From positions 1 to 64,000 of the forward strand of contig JAJQCE010000006.1 in NCBI GenBank assembly GCA_021202895.1: a DNA stretch of 64,000 nt. Reading direction: 5' to 3'. The notes under the pieces were generated by a model. That model saw only the letters and a program-made list of their open reading frames with translations. It had not been told where the DNA came from and made no database searches. Origin of the DNA: Ruminococcus sp. (GTDB lineage Bacteria; Bacillota; Clostridia; Oscillospirales; Ruminococcaceae). Position numbers and translations under genes: made by a program. Of this stretch, positions 39,311 through 46,183 are shown in pieces (the stretch's first letter is position 1; the number at the start of each line of letters is the position of its first letter).

Positions 39311-39332
39311 TTATTTGCAAGCAGAATAAGCC

Positions 39333-39959
39333 TTAGCTTTCAGTGTAAATTATGCCCTCAGGTATTTTACCTACAATAATCGTTTCACTTATCAGATATT
39401 CGTCAGTTGCGGTAATATCGGTAGAATGAGCAGGCAAAATCGCTGAAAGCTCTATTGTTACATCAACCTTTAGCGTGTGCTTTGTCTGGTTGATGCCTGC
39501 TGAAGAAAACTCGCTTGTCACCTTAACGTCAACCGCTCCGACCTGATGAAGCTTGACGTTTATTTTCGGACCTCTGCCGCTTAAAATCGTTATCCCAGAA
39601 AGTGTGCCTATTGGAATACCCATCTCGTTGTCCTCAATATGAGCAAGCTCCTCGTTTATGTACATTACAAGCTCGTTTTCAAGCGTGTTGATTTTAGTGC
39701 TGTCAGTCTTTATTGAAACAATGTTCCCCTCGTCATCGTAAACAATGTCAAGATAATTTTCGCTTTCGTTTTCAAGCTGAACAGCTATCGCTTCACAAAT
39801 AATATTGCTTGCGCTCTGACGTCCCTTGTATTCGCAGATTTCTTTCATATGCTTAACAAGCTGAAAATAAATCACTGCAAAAGCACAGGCTGCCGCCGCT
39901 GCTATAATAAACACAGTAAGGCAAGCTCGCCTTAATCTAATGGGTTTCAAAGCCGTCAT
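39333..39959 (-). CDS. yunB: Sporulation protein YunB
   Basis: A 208-residue protein with a basic N-terminus, one membrane helix (about 14-36) and an extracytoplasmic domain with I-P-I-G-T-L-S-G-I-T-I-L-S-G-R-G-P-K-I-N-V and a run of beta strands, as in YunB of endospore formers (role in spore formation, sigma-E regulon in Bacillus). The start at ATG 39959 follows AAAGGAGAG; an upstream frame extension exists. Its presence suggests at least ancestral sporulation capacity. Confidence 0.85.
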   Translation of the reverse strand: MTALKPIRLRRACLTVFIIAAAAACAFAVIYFQLVKHMKEICEYKGRQSASNIICEAIAVQLENESENYLDIVYDDEGNIVSIKTDSTKINTLENELVMYINEELAHIEDNEMGIPIGTLSGITILSGRGPKINVKLHQVGAVDVKVTSEFSSAGINQTKHTLKVDVTIELSAILPAHSTDITATDEYLISETIIVGKIPEGIIYTES

Positions 39960-40102
39960 AGTTCTCACTCTCCTTTCTACATTGTAAGCAAAAAGGTGAG
40001 GCAGTGTGAATTTGCGCATTAAAAAGCCGCACTTTTATGCACAAAGCAAAAAGGTGCGGCATAATTTAAAGCTTTTGACAGCAAAATTTATTTTCCCCTT
40101 TT

Positions 40103-40267
40103 TAGGGTGTGCTGACACTATCTGCAATGTTTGGATTGCAGGTATATTTTTCGTATTTCAAGGCAAAAATTCGCAGGCATACTGACATATGTCAAGAATT
40201 TTTAACGTAGAAATACGGAAAAGAGACCCGTAAGACAAGCGTTGAGCGATAGTGTCAACACACCCTA
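40103..40267. mobile_element. 165-bp MITE-like element
   Basis: Terminal inverted repeats of 20 bp (TAGGGTGTG-C-TGACACTATC at 40103-40122 against 40248-40267, one mismatch) enclose a non-coding core that has a second inverted repeat (CGTATTTC...GAAATACG, with AAAAATTC/GAATTTTT inside). The flanks suggest a TA target. No transposase is present. Structure seen; mobility inferred. Confidence 0.7.
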
Positions 40268-40327
40268 TTAATATGAAGGCTAAGCGAGCTTTTTTCATTG
40301 CCACCAAAAGCTTTATAGCATATCGGG

Positions 40328-40726
40328 CTACTGCTTATTAAACGGAGATGAAACAAACCACTCCGCTTCCGATGAGTTGAGAGCCTCCTCGTACTTTGAA
40401 ATTTTGTAATTGAGCCTATCTATTGTTTCGTTTATACGGCTTTTTTGATTGTAAAGCTCCTCACGCTGTTTTTTTAAAAGCTCAAGCCGCTCAAGCACAG
40501 TTGATTCGCCCTGCTGAAAAAGCTTTACATATTCCGAAAGTGCTTCAATAGGCAAGCCTGCTGAACGCATACAAATTGCAAGCTCTACCCATCCTAAATC
40601 ACTCTCACTGTAGCTGCGTATACCGCTTGACGACCTCGTTACAGGCGGAATAGCTCCCACACGCTCGTAATATCTGAGCGTATCCGCAGAAATATTGTAC
40701 CTTTCACTGACTTCCTTTATTGTCAT
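40328..40726 (-). CDS. MerR-family regulator
   Basis: A 132-residue protein: N-terminal MerR winged helix (M-T-I-K-E-V-S-E-R-Y-N-I-S-A-D-T-L-R-Y-Y-E-R-V-G), then the dimerisation coiled coil, with no Cys in the effector region. This matches the AdhR/YraB-type group often next to aldo-keto reductases and responsive to reactive aldehydes. It lies 9 bp after the reductase stop, and the reductase frame runs in frame into it through a TAG. It probably activates the reductase promoter at 41677-41707. Confidence 0.9.
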   Translation of the reverse strand: MTIKEVSERYNISADTLRYYERVGAIPPVTRSSSGIRSYSESDLGWVELAICMRSAGLPIEALSEYVKLFQQGESTVLERLELLKKQREELYNQKSRINETIDRLNYKISKYEEALNSSEAEWFVSSPFNKQ

Positions 40727-40735
40727 ACCATCACC

Positions 40736-41623
40736 CTACCAGTTCTTTTTCTCTTTTGAAGAATCGTGATTGCTTTTTCTTTCCTCAACCATTTTAACAA
40801 ACCACTCAACCATAGCAGGGTCGTAATGAGAAAAGAAGCTGCTTTCATTTTTGTCCAATGCTGCCATTGCCGACATATCCTCATCGCACAAATTAAAATC
40901 AAAAACATCAAAATTTTCTCTCATACGCTCAATGTGAGTTGACTTCGGAATTACCACTACGCCTCTTTGAATGTGCCAGCGCAGCATAACCTGTGCGGCT
41001 GTTTTGCCGTATTTTTCACCGATAGCCGTTATCTCAGGATTTTCAAAAAGTCCGCCTCGTCCCTCTCCGAACGGTGCCCATGCTTCAATCTGCACGCCGT
41101 ACTTGTCCATGTACTCCTTTGCCTTAGCCTGCTGATTAAACGGATGAACCTCAACCTGATTTACCATAGGACGTATTCTTGCAAAGGAAGCTATATCAAC
41201 CATTCTGTCGGGATAGAAATTTGAAATGCCGATTGAGCGAATTTTGCCCTCGTCATAAAGCTCCTCCAATGCTCTCCACGCTCCGTAATAATCTGAAAAC
41301 GGCTGATGGAGCAAGCAAAGATCAAGATAATCCGTCTGAAGCTTTTCCATTGATTCAAGCACCGACTTTTTGGCATTTTCATAGCCGTAATTCTCAATCC
41401 AGACCTTTGTGGTAAGAAAAATATCCTCCCTAGCAACTGACGATTTCTTTATCGCTTCGCCTACCTCCTCCTCATTAAAATAAGCCTGAGCGGTATCAAT
41501 CGAACGATAGCCAACGCTCAATGCATCAAGCACGCACCTTTCGCACTCGTCCTTTGTAACCTGATAAACTCCATAACCTAAAATCGGCATCTTGACACCG
41601 TTTGACAATACCTTGTATTCCAT
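40736..41623 (-). CDS. Aldo/keto reductase
   Basis: A 295-residue NADPH-dependent reductase of the AKR5 (2,5-diketogluconate reductase, YtbE/YvgN) type. Catalytic tetrad: Asp and Tyr in D-T-A-Q-A-Y, Lys in T-T-K-V-W, His in L-L-H-Q-P. The C-terminal phosphate-binding I-P-K-S-T-H-I-E-R is present. Probably detoxifies aldehydes. First gene of the operon with merR, under a 19-bp-spacer promoter. Confidence 0.93.
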   Translation of the reverse strand: MEYKVLSNGVKMPILGYGVYQVTKDECERCVLDALSVGYRSIDTAQAYFNEEEVGEAIKKSSVAREDIFLTTKVWIENYGYENAKKSVLESMEKLQTDYLDLCLLHQPFSDYYGAWRALEELYDEGKIRSIGISNFYPDRMVDIASFARIRPMVNQVEVHPFNQQAKAKEYMDKYGVQIEAWAPFGEGRGGLFENPEITAIGEKYGKTAAQVMLRWHIQRGVVVIPKSTHIERMRENFDVFDFNLCDEDMSAMAALDKNESSFFSHYDPAMVEWFVKMVEERKSNHDSSKEKKNW

Positions 41624-41676
41624 TTTATCGCTCCTTTTTAGTCAACGACTATCCAATATAGCCTCTTTGTAATTTT

Positions 41677-41707
41677 ATTATAAACCTTGAAGCTTACTTC
41701 AAGTCAA
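41677..41707 (-). promoter_or_regulatory. MerR-type promoter with 19-bp spacer
   Basis: On the minus strand TTGACT (41707-41702) and TATAAT (41682-41677) are 19 bp apart, and the spacer holds the inverted repeat CTTGAAG-N4-CTTCAAG (41686-41703). Long spacer plus central dyad is the hallmark of MerR-activated promoters. Confidence 0.9.
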
Positions 41708-41769
41708 TAGGCTTTTTGAAATTTTTCCATTTGTTCACTTGAATTTCAAAAAATCAACACCTTCAAAAA

Positions 41770-41802
41770 CAAAAAAACGGTACCCGCCTTAAACGGATAC
41801 CG
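41770..41802 (-). terminator. Phosphoglucomutase terminator
   Basis: CGGTATCCG pairs with CGGGTACCG (one mismatch) and on the minus strand a T7 run follows. Confidence 0.85.
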
Positions 41803-41817
41803 CAAAAAAAGCTCAAA

Positions 41818-43542
41818 TCAAAAGCCAAGAATAGTCTTAAAGCTGTCCGCAATTTCCTGCTGAAGCTGCTGCGCCTGCTCCTTGGTTTCGGCAATCGTGG
41901 TGTAGTATGCCTTAATCTTAGGCTCTGTTCCTGACGGACGAATAATAACAGAAGCGTCCTTTTCAAGTCTGAACGCTAAAACGTCCGACTTCGGAAGATT
42001 GATTTTTATCCTTTCTCCCGTCTTAAGATTAGTTTCTTCAGAAGCGATATAATCTCCGAAGCGTTCAACCTCAAGACCGCCTATCTGCTTAGGCGTGTTA
42101 TTGCGGAGATTCGCCATTATCTCCTTCATTCTCTGCATACCGCTTTCGCCCTCGCAGACAAACGACTGCTGAGAATGAACGTAATTTCCGTACTTCTGAT
42201 ACATTTTGTCCCTTGCGTCAAGCAAAGAAATTCCTTTTGTTCTATAGAACGCTGCCATTTCACAGATAAGCATAGAAGCCACAACTGCATCCTTATCTCT
42301 TACATAAGAGCCTGCCAGATAGCCGTAGCTCTCTTCAAAGCCGAAGATATATCTGTCGTCCTCGCCGTCAGCCTCTAAAAATCCAATCTGCTCGCCTATG
42401 AACTTAAAGCCAGTAAGCACCTCTCTAAGCTCGACGCCAAATTCCTTAGCCATCTTCGCAACAATATCTGTAGTTACTATAGTCTTTACCGCCACAGGAT
42501 TTTCAGGCATAGTGCCAAGCGCCGTGCGTTCTGTGCAGATGTATTCCATCAAAAGCGCACCGACCTCGTTTCCGGAAAACAGTACATATTCGCCATCCAG
42601 AGAGGGTACTGCGATTCCCACTCTGTCGCAGTCAGGATCTGTTGCCAAAAGCAAATCAGGCTTAACGCTTTCGCAGAGCTTCAAGCCGTAAGCCAAAGCC
42701 TCTTTAATTTCAGGATTCGGGAAAGGACAAGTCGGAAAATTCCCATCAGGGTTTTCCTGCTCGGGAACGACTGTAACCTCTTTCACACCGATTTTTTTCA
42801 AAATAGCTCTGACAGGCTTATTGCCCGTACCGTTAAGAGGAGTGTAAACGACCTTAAGACCGCTGTCTGCAACAAGGTCGGTATGAACGCCCTGCTTTGA
42901 AACCTCGTCAAGGTAAGAATCTATGCAGTCTTTACCGATATATTCAACCATGCCGTCAGCGAGTGCCTCGTCAAATGAAGCAACCTTTGCTCCGCCGAAC
43001 ATTGAAACCTCATTTATCTTACCTATAACGGTGTTAGCAACGTCAAGGGTAATCTGACATCCATCGCTGCCATAAACCTTATAGCCGTTATATTTTGCAG
43101 GGTTATGAGAAGCTGTAACCATTATACCTGCCGAAGCGCCAAAATAGCGAACCGCATATGAAAGCATAGGTGTAGGCATAAGCTCGGTATAGAGGTAAAC
43201 CTTAATCCCATTAGCCACCAGAACTCTTGCCGCTTCCTTAGCGAAAACGTCCGACTTTATTCTTGAATCGTATGAAATAGCAACAGAACCGTTTTCAAAA
43301 TCGCCGTTGACATAATCCGCAAGACCCTGTGTCGCACGTCTTACCGTATAGATATTCATTCTATAGCTGCCCGCTCCGATAACACCGCGAAGTCCGCCCG
43401 TGCCAAATTCAAGATCTCTGTAAAATCGGTCGCTTATCGCCTCGTCGTCGCCTTCAACAGACTGAAGCTCCGAAATCAAATCAGGGTCTTCCGTTGCCTT
43501 TTCACACCACAGCTTATAAGCCTCCATAATTTTATTAGTCAT
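41818..43542 (-). CDS. pgcA: Phospho-sugar mutase (alpha-phosphoglucomutase type)
   Basis: A 574-residue enzyme that interconverts glucose 1- and 6-phosphate. Phosphoserine in T-A-S-H-N-P-A-K-Y-N-G-Y-K, metal loop D-P-D-C-D-R-V-G, sugar-binding G-F-E-E-S-Y-G, phosphate loop R-P-S-G-T-E-P-K. The length fits the Firmicutes PgcA group rather than the shorter phosphomannomutase group. Monocistronic. Confidence 0.93.
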   Translation of the reverse strand: MTNKIMEAYKLWCEKATEDPDLISELQSVEGDDEAISDRFYRDLEFGTGGLRGVIGAGSYRMNIYTVRRATQGLADYVNGDFENGSVAISYDSRIKSDVFAKEAARVLVANGIKVYLYTELMPTPMLSYAVRYFGASAGIMVTASHNPAKYNGYKVYGSDGCQITLDVANTVIGKINEVSMFGGAKVASFDEALADGMVEYIGKDCIDSYLDEVSKQGVHTDLVADSGLKVVYTPLNGTGNKPVRAILKKIGVKEVTVVPEQENPDGNFPTCPFPNPEIKEALAYGLKLCESVKPDLLLATDPDCDRVGIAVPSLDGEYVLFSGNEVGALLMEYICTERTALGTMPENPVAVKTIVTTDIVAKMAKEFGVELREVLTGFKFIGEQIGFLEADGEDDRYIFGFEESYGYLAGSYVRDKDAVVASMLICEMAAFYRTKGISLLDARDKMYQKYGNYVHSQQSFVCEGESGMQRMKEIMANLRNNTPKQIGGLEVERFGDYIASEETNLKTGERIKINLPKSDVLAFRLEKDASVIIRPSGTEPKIKAYYTTIAETKEQAQQLQQEIADSFKTILGF

Positions 43543-43780
43543 TATTTACCACCTCATAATATTTTTTGATGCAAAAAAATTTATAAATTCATTATATCAT
43601 ATTTGCTTGATAATTTCCAGTCTTTTTTTCATTTTTAATATTTTGTTAATTTCTGCTTCACGTCAAACTGCATTTTTACAAATTGCAATCAAAATCCGAT
43701 AAAATCATATGAATAATTCATTCTTAAGTTCCATAAAAATATATTTAACAAAGTTTTTATATAAAATAAATAAAAAACCC

Positions 43781-43809
43781 TTGACAGAGGATTTATTATG
43801 TGGTATAAT
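43781..43809 (+). promoter_or_regulatory. tRNA-Trp promoter
   Basis: TTGACA (43781-43786) and TATAAT (43804-43809) with a 17-bp spacer and a TG element, 20 bp before the tRNA. Confidence 0.85.
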
Positions 43810-43829
43810 AATTAAGTATGATGATGTAT

Positions 43830-43902
43830 AGGGGTATAGCTCAGTTGGTAGAGCAGCGGTCTCCAAAACCGCGTGCCGAGGGTTCAAATCCTTCTGCCCC
43901 TG
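43830..43902 (+). tRNA. tRNA-Trp (anticodon CCA)
   Basis: Cloverleaf: acceptor AGGGGTA/TGCCCCT, D-arm GCTC...GAGC, anticodon stem GCGGT/ACCGC with loop CTCCAAA (anticodon CCA), T-arm GGGTTCAAATCC, discriminator G. The CCA end is not encoded. A phage-related chimeric relic lies 75 bp downstream. Confidence 0.95.
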
Positions 43903-43976
43903 CTGATTTTGGTGAATTTATTGACTAAGATAAGCCTGCGAAAAACCAGCCGATAAAAGCATACGCTAAGTATGCG

Positions 43977-44198
43977 CTACCGGGTGATGCAGCTCCCGCC
44001 GAATCGGTTTGTTCCGATTTTGGGTTTCACATAGGCGAGGTTTCTGCCGGAAGGCAGCGTGATAAAGAGCATTCTGCTTCTGCAGGAGAAGGTCAGCCCG
44101 TAATCCTTTGTGATTTTATAGCCATAGCAGTCTTCATTTTCAGTTACAGCAAGCACCATTGCATCAAGCAAAGCTGCACTTATCGGGAACACACTCAT
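43977..44198 (-). pseudogene. Chimera of a PadR-type regulator start and a phage DNA polymerase fragment
   Basis: Residues 1-33 (F-P-I-S-A-A-L-L-D-A-M-V-L-A-V and Y-G-Y-K-I-T-K-D) match the N-terminal helix of PadR regulators. Residues from about 45 (F-I-T-L-P-S-G-R-N-L-A-Y-V-K-P-K-I-G and N-R-F-G) resemble a segment of family A DNA polymerases of Firmicutes phages. The rest of both proteins is missing. The ORF is 73 codons long and the start has AAAGGGATG upstream, so a hybrid peptide could be made. Most likely a deletion scar of a prophage. Confidence 0.6.
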
Positions 44199-44323
44199 TT
44201 TATCATCCCTTTCTATCGTTTATATATAATATTATTTATCGATAGGTATATATGAATTTTCAGTAAATATAATATTGTCATTCTGATAACAAATCAAAAA
44301 AATGTCAAGAAGGTTAAAACCAC

Positions 44324-44430
44324 TTGACGAATTGACAAAAATCGGATATAATAGAAGTAGAGGGGAGAAGAAGGACTTCTAAAAAAGCACCCACCAGGTG
44401 TCAAAACGCTTGGTGGCTAGGCTTGTCTTG
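44324..44430 (+). ncRNA. Orphan promoter with hairpin, possible small RNA
   Basis: TTGACG (44324-44329) and TATAAT (44347-44352) with 17-bp spacing point at a stretch without a reading frame. The predicted transcript contains a 10-bp stem CCACCAGGTG/CGCTTGGTGG (44391-44416). No U-rich terminator follows and the next gene is convergent. It could be a small RNA or a leftover promoter. Confidence 0.35.
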
Positions 44431-44456
44431 TAATAAAATTTAAAAAATATCAAGGC

Positions 44457-45611
44457 TCAAGAAACATCTGTAGCTGCTTCATCACTAGATCTCGACCAGT
44501 ATCCAAGAAAATGCCATTCGCCATCTATTTTTGCAATATAAAAGGATTTCGTCAGCGTTGCTGTGTCGTCAGATATAAAGGTCATGTCAAGTCTTAGCCT
44601 TCCCATTTGCTCGATTTCAGCCCTCGGATACTTCCCAAATTCCCTCTCAATTTCCTCGTCAGTCTCCTCGTCCTCAAGCCACTCCTCAGACGTAATTTCA
44701 ACACTATAATCGCTTATTTGGGTATTACCAAGCAGATCTTCAACAGGATCTCTCAAATCCTCAATGTATACTCCTTCAACAAGCTCCTCATAGCTTGTGT
44801 TATTCTTTTCCACTATAGCATCAAGATACTCGCTGTAAATTAGACCTAACAGCTTTTCAGCATCAAGCGTTGCATAGGATTTTACAATTTCCTTCGCTAG
44901 ATCATTATAGCTTTCGCAACCATTTTCCTGCACCGTCTCGAAATATTCCTCACCTGTCATGTATTCTCTTGTAATGTAAGAGGCTACGGTATCATCACAA
45001 TAACAGGTAAGCTTTATAGCATTGCCATTTTCGTCATATTCATCTACTGTATATTCATATTGCACCTGCGAAGTAATTTCCTCATCGCTATCATAGTAGG
45101 TGTATTCACTTATTTCGCCGCTTTCGTCATAGCTTTGGCTACAAAAAAGATAGTCATCTTGTCCATCAAGATAATTATAGCGGCTTAACGTAGACAATTG
45201 TCCTCCACTATAGTCGTAGAGATAGTAGGACGACAGCTTACATGAATCATATATGCTCTCTCGTTCAATATATCCATTTGCGTCATACTCATACCTCGAA
45301 AGTGAGTTTACATATTCTGAATTGTAAAGAGAAGCATATTTTGATGCACAAAGAGTAACCACACCGTTCTCATCCATCTCATAGACGTTGGTTTTTGAAT
45401 TGTAAGAATAATTATCCTCATTGGCAGACTCTCTTATCTCGCTCACAAGCAAATAATCTCTCTCATCGCTAACGCTTATCTCCTCGGTAACTTTACTCGA
45501 CGAATCTGACTCGTAGGTATCAGCAGCATCCGACTTTCCGCACGAAACCGCCAAAAAAGCAAAAATCAGACAAGCAGTTGCCACTTGTGTTTTCTTTATA
45601 GCCCTTATCAT
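44457..45611 (-). CDS. Hypothetical lipoprotein with YD/RHS-like repeats
   Basis: A 384-residue lipoprotein: signal with lipobox A-V-S-C (Cys about 24), acidic Ser-rich linker, then a Tyr/Asp/Glu/Ser-rich region (about 65-205) with several Y-D-x-x-G units as in YD repeats, then an alpha/beta domain (about 210-380). The ATG at 45611 follows GGAGGA at about 7 nt. Function unknown; cell-surface location is likely. Confidence 0.7.
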   Translation of the reverse strand: MIRAIKKTQVATACLIFAFLAVSCGKSDAADTYESDSSSKVTEEISVSDERDYLLVSEIRESANEDNYSYNSKTNVYEMDENGVVTLCASKYASLYNSEYVNSLSRYEYDANGYIERESIYDSCKLSSYYLYDYSGGQLSTLSRYNYLDGQDDYLFCSQSYDESGEISEYTYYDSDEEITSQVQYEYTVDEYDENGNAIKLTCYCDDTVASYITREYMTGEEYFETVQENGCESYNDLAKEIVKSYATLDAEKLLGLIYSEYLDAIVEKNNTSYEELVEGVYIEDLRDPVEDLLGNTQISDYSVEITSEEWLEDEETDEEIEREFGKYPRAEIEQMGRLRLDMTFISDDTATLTKSFYIAKIDGEWHFLGYWSRSSDEAATDVS

Positions 45612-45680
45612 ATCGCATTCCTCCATGATTTTTCTCCAAGCATAAAACAATAGCTTAAAGCATCATCCTTCCTCTAGTTA

Positions 45681-45709
45681 AATATACCAAATTTTTTTGA
45701 AAAAGTCAA
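45681..45709 (-). promoter_or_regulatory. Promoter of the lipoprotein gene
   Basis: On the minus strand TTGACT (45709-45704) and TATATT (45686-45681) with a 17-bp spacer, about 70 bp before the start. Confidence 0.65.
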
Positions 45710-45905
45710 GAGCAATTCTGAAGTTTTATCGATGTTGCTCATACAGGCTTTAACCTATGTCAACAAAGTAAACATTATGGATAACAAGATTTGTATCAAG
45801 CTGTATACTTTTTTCTTTTGTTAGGTGGTGGAATTTTTTCTGTCCGATTTCATTTTAATATGGAACCCTTTTTCAAAAAAGTGCAATAAAATTCATATAC
45901 ACATA

Positions 45906-45934
45906 TTGACCTTTTGATAATTGTGTAATAAAAT
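45906..45934 (+). promoter_or_regulatory. Candidate promoter of the cas operon
   Basis: TTGACC (45906-45911) and TAAAAT (45929-45934) with a 17-bp spacer. About 250 bp of untranslated leader would precede cas3; no reading frame is seen in 45935-46183. Confidence 0.5.
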
Positions 45935-46183
45935 TAAATTAGTAGAACATCATTAAATTTTTAATAGAAGGTATTTTTATTAAGGAAAGAAACATTCACA
46001 TCGCAGCACTTACCTCTACAGTAGTTATGCTAATGTCACAATAAGTTTGTATTTGTAAACCCAAAGCTACATAAAAAGGGCTTCAAAAAATGCATAACTA
46101 GGTCAACACGCCTAAGAGTTATATAAACAACATCAATCAGGATAAGACTAATCAAAATAATAAGGAAAAAGAAGGAAAAGACT

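Noticed and set aside
40103..40267. Simple terminator between merR and yunB
   Set aside because: The span is far too long and the arms too regular for a terminator, and no T run follows either arm. A MITE-like element fits better.
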